From the NCBI GenBank assembly GCA_002331385.1, contig DCYB01000011.1:233459-297458 (forward strand): a DNA stretch of 64,000 bases, written 5' to 3'. This stretch comes from Comamonadaceae bacterium UBA2121. Its GTDB lineage: Bacteria; Pseudomonadota; Gammaproteobacteria; Burkholderiales; Burkholderiaceae_C. Shown here piece by piece: positions 15,288 through 23,036 of the stretch; the first letter of the stretch is position 1, and every line of letters begins with the position of its first letter. The translations under genes were made by a program, and so were the position numbers. The notes under the pieces were generated by a model. The model saw only the letters and a program-made list of their open reading frames with translations. It had not been told where the DNA came from and ran no database searches.

Positions 15288-17210
15288 TCAGTGGGCCTTG
15301 TGGAGCGGGACGTCGCGGATCTTCAGGGTGGCGCTCACGCTGCCCTTGCGACCGTCTTCAAACTTCACCTGCGTTTCCACAAACTGCTCGGTCTTGCCGC
15401 CATACAGCGCATCCACGAGCACGCCGTATTTGTCCGCGATGAAGTTGCGGCGCACTTTGCGGGTGCGGGTCAGCTCGTCGTCGTCGGGGTCGAGCTCCTT
15501 GTGCAGCACAAGAAAGCGCGCGATCTGCGTGTCGGCCATGCCGGGCTCGCCCGCCAGGTCCTTGTTGACTTGCGCGATGCAGTCGCCGATCAGCGCAATC
15601 ACCTTTTCCTTGGTGGCCAGATCGACGTAGCCGCCGTAAGGCATGCCTTGGCGCTCGGCCCAGTTGCCCACGGCTTCGTAGTCGATGTTGATGAACGCGC
15701 AGACCTGATCGCGCTGGTTGCCGAAGCACACGGCTTCCTTGATTTGCGGGAAGAACTTGAGCTTGTTCTCGATGTAGTTCGGGGCAAACATGGCGCCCGA
15801 ATTCATCTTGCCCACGTCCTTGGCACGGTCGATGATGCGCAGGTCGCCGTCGGCGTCCAGCACGCCGGCGTCACCGGTGTGGAAGTAGCCGTTGGCGTCG
15901 ATCACTTCTGCCGTGGCGTCGGGGCGCTTGTAGTACTCCTTGAGCACGGAAACGCCCTTGACCAGCACTTCGCCGTTGTCGGCAATCTTCAGCTCGATGC
16001 CGGGCGCGGCGCGGCCCACGCTGTTGAGCTTCACGGCCTTATCGCGCTGGATGCAGACATAGGCGCAGGTTTCGGTCTGGCCGTAGAGCTGCTTGAGATT
16101 GATGCCGATGGAGCGGAAAAAACGAAACAGATCCGGCCCGATGGCTGCACCCGCGGTGTAGGCCACGCGAATGCGCGACAGGCCCATCACGTTGCGCAGC
16201 GGGCCGTAGATCAGCATGTCGCCGAGCTTGTATTTGAAGCGGTCCATCGCGCTGACGGGCTTGCCGTCCAGAATGTCCGAGCCCACGCGGCGCGCAAGCG
16301 CCATGCATTGCTCGAACAGCCAGCGCTTGGGCTTGGCCGCGTCTTCCATGCGAATGGACACCGAGGTGAGCATGCCTTCAAACACGCGCGGCGGAGCAAA
16401 GTAATACGTCGGGCCGATCTCGCGCAGGTCGATGTTCACCGTGCTGGCCGACTCGGGGCAGTTGATGGTGAAACCTGCGGTGAGCCACTGCGCGAGCGAG
16501 AACAGGTGGTCGCCCACCCACGCCGGCGGCAGGTAGGAGATCACGTTGTCGCTCGGGTTGAGGTTATCCACCTCGATGGCGCCCTGCGCCGATCCGGCAA
16601 AGCTCGCATGGGTTTGGCACACGCCCTTGGGCGTGCCGGTGGTGCCCGAGGTGTAGAGGATCACCGAGACGTCTTCGGGTTGGAGGCTGTCGACCAGCTT
16701 GTCCCATGCGCCGGGATGCGCGCGGTCCCACTCCACGCCTTTTTTCATCAGGTCTTCGGTGCTGATGAGGCCGGGCGCATCGTACTTGCGCAGGCCGCGC
16801 GGGTCGTCATAAATGATGTTGCGCAGGCTGGGCACGCTCTCGCGCACTTCCAGTAGCTTGTCCACCTGTTCCTGGTTTTCGGCGAAGGCGAAAGCGATTT
16901 CCGCATCCTGCATCACGAAGATCATTTCGCTGGCGACGGCGTCCTGGTACAGCGGAATCGGCACGCCGCCAACGCTTTGCACGGCCACGAAACCCAGATA
17001 CAGGTGCGGGCGGTTGTCGCTGACGAACGCGAGGTTCTGGCCGCGCTCGAAGCCCAGAGCCAGCAGGCCGCAAGCCATCTGGCGCACTTCGTCAGCGGCC
17101 TCACGCCAGCTCCAGGTCTGCCAGATGCCATACTCTTTCTCGCGCAAGGCTGCTGCATCCGGCCTCTTGTGGGCATGTTGCAGCAGCAAATGGGGGAACG
17201 TGGTCTTCAT
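15288..17210 (-). CDS. AMP-dependent long-chain-type acyl-CoA synthetase
   Basis: A 640-residue adenylate-forming enzyme and the first gene of the operon. The phosphate loop VILYTSGTTGTPKGV lies near residue 185, YGQTETCAYV (A5 motif) near 355, YFHTGDAGVLDADGDL (A7) near 430, and IIDRAKDVGKMNSGAMFAP (A8 hinge) near 445. The eukaryote-like FadD15/long-chain subtype has this layout, with a C-terminal KVRRNFIADKYGVLVDALY stretch. It should activate an imported carboxylate with ATP and CoA. The genetic link to a liv-type importer suggests the substrate enters by that importer. Confidence 0.9.
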   Translation of the reverse strand: MKTTFPHLLLQHAHKRPDAAALREKEYGIWQTWSWREAADEVRQMACGLLALGFERGQNLAFVSDNRPHLYLGFVAVQSVGGVPIPLYQDAVASEMIFVMQDAEIAFAFAENQEQVDKLLEVRESVPSLRNIIYDDPRGLRKYDAPGLISTEDLMKKGVEWDRAHPGAWDKLVDSLQPEDVSVILYTSGTTGTPKGVCQTHASFAGSAQGAIEVDNLNPSDNVISYLPPAWVGDHLFSLAQWLTAGFTINCPESASTVNIDLREIGPTYYFAPPRVFEGMLTSVSIRMEDAAKPKRWLFEQCMALARRVGSDILDGKPVSAMDRFKYKLGDMLIYGPLRNVMGLSRIRVAYTAGAAIGPDLFRFFRSIGINLKQLYGQTETCAYVCIQRDKAVKLNSVGRAAPGIELKIADNGEVLVKGVSVLKEYYKRPDATAEVIDANGYFHTGDAGVLDADGDLRIIDRAKDVGKMNSGAMFAPNYIENKLKFFPQIKEAVCFGNQRDQVCAFINIDYEAVGNWAERQGMPYGGYVDLATKEKVIALIGDCIAQVNKDLAGEPGMADTQIARFLVLHKELDPDDDELTRTRKVRRNFIADKYGVLVDALYGGKTEQFVETQVKFEDGRKGSVSATLKIRDVPLHKAH

Positions 17211-17324
17211 TCCTGTACCTATCCAGTTGGTGAACAGATGGCACGCCAGCGGGCAATTCCATCAAGATGTGTCGAATGGTAGGAAGGACTTTGACGTCAA
17301 TGTGTCTTTGCACTGACAATTTGC

Positions 17325-17349
17325 GGGTTAGTCCTCAGGGGTCTAACCC
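17325..17349. promoter_or_regulatory. 25-bp interrupted palindrome in the divergent promoter region
   Basis: GGGTTAG (17325-17331) and CTAACCC (17343-17349) are perfect arms, and three of the five inner pairs also match, around a central CTCAG. The site is 115 nt upstream of the acyl-CoA ligase start and 108 nt upstream of gspA, in the 246-bp region between the two divergent units. It looks like an operator for a dimeric regulator; the regulator is not known. Confidence 0.5.
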
Positions 17350-17456
17350 TGCTTCTGACGCAGGACTTACGAAACGATGTGCGGGTGACGTTTTTTGAGC
17401 GTGTTGTCGCTCTGGCAGCCGCTGGCAACGGCACTCGCGGTATCCTTGCAACACCT

Positions 17457-19166
17457 ATGTACGCCTCGTTTTTCGGGCTTCAGCAGCAGCCCTTTTCCAT
17501 CGCTCCCGATCCGCGCTATCTCTTCATGAGCGAGCGCCACCGCGAGGCGCTGGCGCATTTGCTTTACGGACTGGATGCGGGCGGCGGCTTTGTGCTGCTG
17601 ACCGGAGAGATCGGTACCGGAAAGACCACGGTGTGCCGTTGCTTTCTCGAACAAATTCCAGCGCATTGCAACGTTGCCTATATCTTCAATCCCAAGCTGA
17701 CGGTGCAGGAGCTGCTGCGCTCGATTTGCGACGAGTTTGGCGTAGCCCACGCGCCAACGGTGCCGGGCGCGGAAACCGTGAAGGATTGCATCGATCCGCT
17801 GAATGCGTTCCTGCTGGAGTCCTACGCCAACTTCCGGCACAACGTGCTGGTCATCGACGAGGCGCAGAACCTGGAGCGCGACGTGCTGGAGCAACTGCGG
17901 TTGCTCACCAATCTGGAGACCAGCGAACGCAAGCTCTTGCAGATCATCCTCATCGGGCAGCCCGAGTTGCGCACCATGGTGGCCACGCCGTCGATGGAAC
18001 AACTGGCGCAGCGCGTGATCGCGCGGTATCACCTCGATGCGCTGACGCCGGAGGAAACGCGGCAGTATGTCGCGCACCGTTTGTCGGTGGCCGGATTGCA
18101 GGGCGCGTCCCCGTTTGGCGACAAGGCGCTGGAGCGCGTGCATGCGCTCACGGGCGGCGTGCCGCGCCGCATCAATCTGCTGTGCGATCGCGCCATGCTG
18201 GGCGCGTACGCAGCGGGCTCGTCGCAGGTGACGGAAGCCATCGTGCGACAGGCCGGGCGCGAAGTGTTCTATGCGCCCGGTGCGTCCGACCCATCCGCGC
18301 AGACAACGTCCGCGGCCAGGCGCTGGGCGTGGCCGGTGGGCGCGTTGGCCTTGGCCGTGCTGGCCGGTGGCGCGGGCTGGGCATTGCGCGGAGCCGCGCC
18401 CAACGAGGAACATTCCAAAGCGATCCGGCCTGCCGTTGCGCCCGCCGCTGCTGTGCCCGCCGCCGCTGCGCCGCAGCGTGCGGAGCCTGCATCGGTGGCA
18501 TCTGCCGCTAGCGCGAACGCAGACATTGCTGCCAGCACACCGATGACGATGGCGGCCTTTCTCGATGCGCAACCAACGGATGACGCATTGGCCGCGTGGA
18601 AGGTATTGGCCGCGGGCTGGAACGTGCAGTTGACCGGCGCAAGTGCCGATCCGTGCCCGGCGCTGGCGCGCGAGGGCCTGCATTGTTATCGCAGTCGCAA
18701 GGCCGGGTTGGCACTGCTGCGCTCGCTGGATCGGCCGGTAATGCTGTCGCTCGTGCCATCCGCTGCGGGCGAAGGCCAACGCAAGGTGACGGCGGTGCTG
18801 CGCCAACTCACCGACGACAAGGCCGTGCTCGAAGGTGTGAACGGCACGCGACTGGAGATTCCCGTAGCCGCGTTGGCCACGTTGTGGCACGGTGAAATCA
18901 CCACGCTGTGGCGCGCGCCCAAGACCGTGGTGTCCACCAACGGAGAGTTGATGTCGGGCGCTGCCGCGCAGACGTGGCTCGACGAACAACTGACGAAGGC
19001 ACTGCCCACGGCCACTGACGCCAAACCGGGCACGCGGCGCGCAAGCATTCGCCAGTTCCAGATTTCTCAGGGCCTCACGCCCGATGGGCAGGCAGGGCCA
19101 TTGACCCTGATGTTGTTGAATCGCGCAGCCGGTGTGAACGAGCCGAGCCTGAGCGCCGGAGGCTGA
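17457..19166 (+). CDS. gspA: ExeA/GspA-type AAA ATPase with peptidoglycan-binding domain
   Basis: A 569-residue inner-membrane protein. The cytoplasmic AAA domain opens with MYASFFGLQQQPFSIAPDPRY-like family start, has Walker A GEIGTGKTT at 50-58 and Walker B VLVIDEAQNL near 130-138. A single membrane segment lies at about 290-310, followed by an Ala/Pro-rich linker and a C-terminal peptidoglycan-binding domain ending with RQFQISQGLTPDGQAGPLT. GspA/GspB help insert the type II secretion secretin through the wall. ATG 17457 matches the family start; the frame extends upstream to 17379 without support. Secretin and pseudopilin genes are not in the window. Confidence 0.9.
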   Translation: MYASFFGLQQQPFSIAPDPRYLFMSERHREALAHLLYGLDAGGGFVLLTGEIGTGKTTVCRCFLEQIPAHCNVAYIFNPKLTVQELLRSICDEFGVAHAPTVPGAETVKDCIDPLNAFLLESYANFRHNVLVIDEAQNLERDVLEQLRLLTNLETSERKLLQIILIGQPELRTMVATPSMEQLAQRVIARYHLDALTPEETRQYVAHRLSVAGLQGASPFGDKALERVHALTGGVPRRINLLCDRAMLGAYAAGSSQVTEAIVRQAGREVFYAPGASDPSAQTTSAARRWAWPVGALALAVLAGGAGWALRGAAPNEEHSKAIRPAVAPAAAVPAAAAPQRAEPASVASAASANADIAASTPMTMAAFLDAQPTDDALAAWKVLAAGWNVQLTGASADPCPALAREGLHCYRSRKAGLALLRSLDRPVMLSLVPSAAGEGQRKVTAVLRQLTDDKAVLEGVNGTRLEIPVAALATLWHGEITTLWRAPKTVVSTNGELMSGAAAQTWLDEQLTKALPTATDAKPGTRRASIRQFQISQGLTPDGQAGPLTLMLLNRAAGVNEPSLSAGG

Positions 19167-19175
19167 GGTCTATCC

Positions 19176-19919
19176 ATGTCATTTATTCTTGATGCACTCA
19201 AGCGCGCACAAGCCGAACGCGACCGGGGCAACGTGCCCGGTTTGCACAGCGCGCCGGCGTGGGATGCCTCCACACCGAGCGGCGCGCATCCGGGCAAGTC
19301 GGGTGCGGGCAAATTACTGGGCGTCACCGCGCTGGTGGCGGTATTGGCAGGGCTGGCATGGTGGCAATTGGCGCCGCGCTGGCTGGCCGGACATAAGCCG
19401 TCCGAAGTGGTGGTGCTGAATGCGCCCGTGCCAGCTCCTGCTGTCGTTGCGCCCGCACCAGCATCAGCACCTGCACCCGCTCCCACGCCTCAACCACCAG
19501 CCGTGGCACCGCAGGTCATCGACGTGACACCACCGCCCGCGCCGGTAGCACCACCTCCTCCGGTGGCCGCCGCGCCCAAGCCCAAAGCCTCGGCGCCCGC
19601 CATGCCAAGCGCGGCAACGGCCGTGGCTGCGCCTGCGGCGGAGATCGCGCAGCCCGCGCCCGCGCCTGCCACGCAGGCGGCGGCATCTGGCGGACCGGTC
19701 TATGCGGTGGCCAACCTGCCGCCATCGGTGCGCGATCAGTTGCCCAATCTGCAATTGGCGGGCATCACGTACTCCTCCAATCCGCGTTACCGCATGGTGA
19801 TCGTGAACGGGCAGGTGCTGCACGAAGGCGATTCCGCCGGGCCCGGCCTGGTGTTGGACCGCATCGAGAGCGCGCGCACGATCTGGAGTTTTCGAGGCTA
19901 CCGTTACGCGCTGCCTTGA
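19176..19919 (+). CDS. gspB: GspB-type general secretion pathway protein
   Basis: A 247-residue partner of GspA. The N-terminus MSFILDALKRAQAERDRG is the classic GspB/ExeB start, a membrane segment lies at about 48-65, a long Pro/Ala-rich periplasmic linker follows (about 75-165), and the C-terminal domain has PNLQLAGITYSSNPRYRMVI and VLDRIESARTIWSFRGYRY. It starts 9 bp after gspA, so the two are co-translated. The linker is encoded by a very GC-rich, repetitive stretch. Confidence 0.92.
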   Translation: MSFILDALKRAQAERDRGNVPGLHSAPAWDASTPSGAHPGKSGAGKLLGVTALVAVLAGLAWWQLAPRWLAGHKPSEVVVLNAPVPAPAVVAPAPASAPAPAPTPQPPAVAPQVIDVTPPPAPVAPPPPVAAAPKPKASAPAMPSAATAVAAPAAEIAQPAPAPATQAAASGGPVYAVANLPPSVRDQLPNLQLAGITYSSNPRYRMVIVNGQVLHEGDSAGPGLVLDRIESARTIWSFRGYRYALP

Positions 19920-20015
19920 AGTGCCGAGCCGAGCAACTGGTCGGCATGAAAGCGTGTGATTTGGTGATGGGTCAGTGATCGGCTGAGCGTGCTAACTGCG
20001 ATGTGATCGGGTATT

Positions 20016-20033
20016 CCCCTCTTTTTTGAGGGG
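20016..20033 (+). other. Short hairpin before the Crp-type regulator gene
   Basis: CCCCTC and GAGGGG flank TTTTTT, making a 6-bp GC-rich stem 27 nt before the chosen ATG. The GAGGGG arm could also be read as a ribosome-binding site for GTG 20033. It could be a leader structure or the end of the gspB transcript; it lacks a 3' T-run. Confidence 0.35.
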
Positions 20034-20059
20034 TGTTTGTAGGCCATGCTTCGTCCCCT

Positions 20060-20878
20060 ATGAGTCAGGAAGTGTCTCTGCATCAACGCCGTCGCCCGCC
20101 CACCGTCCACGAGCTGGACGGGATACCGTGGCTGCGCCTTTTGAACTCCAGCGAGCGCGAGCGTGCCATGGCGTCGCTCGTGGTGGGCGATGCCATGCGT
20201 GGCGACTATGTGTGCCGCGTCGGGCGTCCGGTGACGTACTGGTTTGGTCTGGTGGAAGGGCTGCTCAAGATGAGCGCCGATAACGCCGATGGCCTGACCA
20301 TGACCTTCACCGGCGTGCCTCCGGGAGGCTGGTTTGGTGAGGGCACGGCGATGAAGCGCGAGCCCTATCGCTACAACATCCAGGCGCTGCGCAAGAGTCT
20401 GGTGGCGGGCCTGCCCATCGACACCTTCCATTGGCTGCTGGACCACTCCATTGGCTTCAACCGCTTTGTCATGAACCAGCTCAACGAGCGGCTGGCGCAG
20501 TTCATCGCGGCGCGTGAGATCGATCGCATGGCCAACCCCGATGTGCGTGTGGCACGCAGTCTGGCCGCGCTGTTCAACCCGGTGCTGTACCCGGCGGTGG
20601 GCGAGGTGCTGCGCATCACGCAGCAGGAGCTGGCCTATATCGTCGGCCTGTCGCGCCAGCGCGTGAATGAGGCACTGGCGGCGCTGGAGGCGCACAAAGC
20701 CATCAGCGTGGAATATGGCGGCGTGCGCGTGCTCGATCTGCAGGCGCTGCGCAACAGCATGTTCACGCAGGCTCAGGCGGCCAACGGCAGCGCAGCGCGG
20801 CGTTCGCGGCGCAGCACGCCGGCGGCGGTGCTCGACGGTGCGGTCGATGCGTCGGGCGCGTCCATCCAGATCGCCTGA
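20060..20878 (+). CDS. Crp/Fnr-family transcriptional regulator
   Basis: A 272-residue regulator with an N-terminal cyclic-nucleotide-like beta-barrel (about 25-140, with WFGEGTAMKREPYRYNIQAL), a dimer helix (RFVMNQLNERLAQFIAAR) and a C-terminal winged helix with ITQQELAYIVGLSRQRVNEAL. There is no cysteine cluster for an iron-sulfur sensor, so it is not an Fnr. The C-terminus carries an extra basic/alanine tail of about 40 residues. ATG 20060 was chosen; GTG 20033 is a possible alternative. Target genes are unknown; it lies between gspB and rluF. Confidence 0.88.
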   Translation: MSQEVSLHQRRRPPTVHELDGIPWLRLLNSSERERAMASLVVGDAMRGDYVCRVGRPVTYWFGLVEGLLKMSADNADGLTMTFTGVPPGGWFGEGTAMKREPYRYNIQALRKSLVAGLPIDTFHWLLDHSIGFNRFVMNQLNERLAQFIAAREIDRMANPDVRVARSLAALFNPVLYPAVGEVLRITQQELAYIVGLSRQRVNEALAALEAHKAISVEYGGVRVLDLQALRNSMFTQAQAANGSAARRSRRSTPAAVLDGAVDASGASIQIA

Positions 20879-20958
20879 AGCGTTTCCAGCCATGGCGTGA
20901 ACAAGTTTCATCGCCCCCTTTGCGGCAATGGGGGCCGAGGCTTGAGACAATACGGCCC

Positions 20959-21999
20959 ATGCCCGAAAAGCCAAATCACGATTCTCCTTCCAACGCCAAG
21001 CCTGCGGCGGGCGAGCGCCCGCGTCTGGCGCTCAAGCGCCCTGCCGGTGCCGCTGGCACATCGGGAGCCCAAGCTCCCGCGCCGCGCGCTGCATCGCCTG
21101 CGCGCTCCCGGTCCGGCGCATCGGCTCCGCCAGCGTTTGCGCCCAAGCCACGCGGCAACACATGGACCGCACAGACCGGAGCTGCCGCAGCCGATCGCGC
21201 AGTGCCCGTGAAGCACGCTGCGCCAGTGGTGCACAAGGAGCCCTCCGACAAGATCCGTCTGAACAAGCGCATGGCCGATCTGGGAATGTGCTCGCGCCGC
21301 GAGGCCGATGACTGGATCGCGCGCGGCTGGGTGCGTGTGAACGGTGACGTGGCAGAGATGGGGCTGCAGGTGCTGCCCACCGATCGCATCGACGTGGACC
21401 GGCAGGCGCAAGGCCATCAGGAGCAGCAGGTCACGATCCTGTTGCACAAGCCGATGGGCTATGTGAGCGGGCAGGCCGAAGACGGACACACGCCCGCCGT
21501 TGCGCTGATCAATCCGCGCACGCACTGGCGCGACGACACCAGCCGCACACGCTTCACGCCGGGCCAGTTGCGCGGCATCGCGCCTTGTGGCCGGCTGGAC
21601 ATCGACTCCGTGGGCCTGCTCGTGCTCACGCAGGATGGCCGCGTCGCGCGCCAGTTGATTGGCGAAGACTCCACCGTGGACAAGGAATACCTCGTGCGCG
21701 TCACCTATGAAGGGCGCGACAAGGACGTGCGCTCGGTCTTCCCCGCAGACAAGCTGGAATTGCTCAACCACGGCCTGTCGCTGGACGGCCAGAAGCTGCG
21801 CCCGGCGATCGTGGAATGGCAGAACCCCGAGCAACTGCGCTTCATCCTCAACGAAGGCAAGAAGCGCCAGATCCGCCGCATGTGCGAGCAGGTCGGCCTG
21901 CATGTCGTGGGCCTCAAACGCATCCGCATCGGCCATGTCACGCTGGGCAACCTGCCCGTGGGGCAGTGGCGCTATCTGGGCGCGAACGAGCGGTTCTGA
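20959..21999 (+). CDS. rluF: 23S rRNA pseudouridine synthase, RluF/RluB type
   Basis: A 346-residue enzyme of the RsuA branch. After a long disordered Ala/Pro/Arg-rich N-terminus (about 1-110) comes an S4 RNA-binding domain (IRLNKRMADLGMCSRREAD) and the catalytic domain with GRLDIDSVGLLVLTQDG, where the Asp after GRL is the nucleophile, DKEYLVRV and GKKRQIRRMCEQVGLHVVGL. The KEYLV and RRMCE blocks resemble RluF, which modifies the uridine-2604 region of 23S rRNA. ATG 20959 is the first start after the upstream gene with the family's usual charged beginning. The N-terminal tail is longer than in E. coli. Confidence 0.88.
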   Translation: MPEKPNHDSPSNAKPAAGERPRLALKRPAGAAGTSGAQAPAPRAASPARSRSGASAPPAFAPKPRGNTWTAQTGAAAADRAVPVKHAAPVVHKEPSDKIRLNKRMADLGMCSRREADDWIARGWVRVNGDVAEMGLQVLPTDRIDVDRQAQGHQEQQVTILLHKPMGYVSGQAEDGHTPAVALINPRTHWRDDTSRTRFTPGQLRGIAPCGRLDIDSVGLLVLTQDGRVARQLIGEDSTVDKEYLVRVTYEGRDKDVRSVFPADKLELLNHGLSLDGQKLRPAIVEWQNPEQLRFILNEGKKRQIRRMCEQVGLHVVGLKRIRIGHVTLGNLPVGQWRYLGANERF

Positions 22000-22014
22000 C
22001 GCGGGCGGCGGTGA

Positions 22015-23022
22015 TCAGTAAGTCACCGTGACCTGGACGCTGTCCCGGTAGTCACCCGGCGTGGCGTCCAGATTCGCGGGCACCTGTCCGTGCACCGAAA
22101 ACCGCTGGATGGTGCCGTTGCCGGTACTGGACACAGCGTTGCCCGACGTATTGCCCCAGGGGATGGTGCGCGCTGCATCCCGAAACAGCGAATAGGCAAC
22201 GGTATCCGAGCCACCGACGAGTTTGAGCGCACCCTTTCCGGCCGCGTTGCCGTTGGAGGGGGTAAGGCTCACGCTGTACGCCGTCGTGTGCGTGCAGCGC
22301 ACGCCGATGCTGGTGCCGGCATTGCGCTCCGTGTCGCCGAAGCCCGCCACATTCTCGAAGGCCATGTCATCGATAGGAATCAGGGCGCAAAATTTGGGCA
22401 CGGTTGCCGTCACGGCAAATGGAAAGATGCCAGCGATGTTCTTCTCATCGCTGCAGTCAGACGGGGTGGCGATTTCGCTGACGGGGGCGGAGACGGCCAT
22501 CAAGGTGCCCATGCCCGAGTAGTTGCCCATGTACTGGCCTGGCGGAATGGCAGAAGACACTTGCGCCGGAAGTAGCACTTGCATGCTCACGACGAGCGGA
22601 GTAGTGTAGCCACCGTTTCTCGGCACGATCACATTCCTGATCTGTGCGGGCGTGGGTCGATACGGCGACCCGAAGAAGGTGCCATCTGCTTTGTAGATCT
22701 GGTAGTCAAGCCGGGCGGATCCAACGCTCTGGACCATCTGGCGAGGTTCCCAACTGGAACTGCCGGCGCCAGTGCCGATCGCAAGGCAGACGTTCACCTT
22801 CTGCACTGCAAAGTCCCAGACATCGGATTTGCACCTCACCGTGATGGAGCCCATCTGCGCCGGGGTCGCTTGCCAGGGTTTGACGTCAGGAAAATTCACA
22901 TCGGAGGCGCTCGCCGTACAGGTCACGCCAGCCTGTGCGAGGAAAGGGCTGAACCAGCCCAAGCCGCACAGCAGCAGGTAGGCAAGCAGTGTTCGTGGCC
23001 GGTGAAAGATCGGAGCGGGCAT
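22015..23022 (-). CDS. csuE: CsuE-type tip adhesin with spore coat U domains
   Basis: A 335-residue secreted protein with signal peptide ending near FLAQAGVTC. Two regions of spore-coat-U type are seen: an N-terminal one (about 30-190) with cysteines and a C-terminal pilin-like domain from FCALIPIDDMAFENV to the end RDSVQVTVTY, the same terminal strand as in the major pilin. The length matches CsuE tip adhesins of archaic chaperone-usher pili, in which the N-terminal domain carries hydrophobic finger-like loops for abiotic binding. Last gene of the operon, 14 bp after the usher gene. Confidence 0.85.
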   Translation of the reverse strand: MPAPIFHRPRTLLAYLLLCGLGWFSPFLAQAGVTCTASASDVNFPDVKPWQATPAQMGSITVRCKSDVWDFAVQKVNVCLAIGTGAGSSSWEPRQMVQSVGSARLDYQIYKADGTFFGSPYRPTPAQIRNVIVPRNGGYTTPLVVSMQVLLPAQVSSAIPPGQYMGNYSGMGTLMAVSAPVSEIATPSDCSDEKNIAGIFPFAVTATVPKFCALIPIDDMAFENVAGFGDTERNAGTSIGVRCTHTTAYSVSLTPSNGNAAGKGALKLVGGSDTVAYSLFRDAARTIPWGNTSGNAVSSTGNGTIQRFSVHGQVPANLDATPGDYRDSVQVTVTY

Positions 23023-23036
23023 GGGGAGTTTCGTCT

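Noticed and set aside
20060..20878. Fnr-type oxygen sensor
   Set aside because: The Crp-type protein has no N-terminal cysteine cluster, only the general Crp fold and helix-turn-helix.
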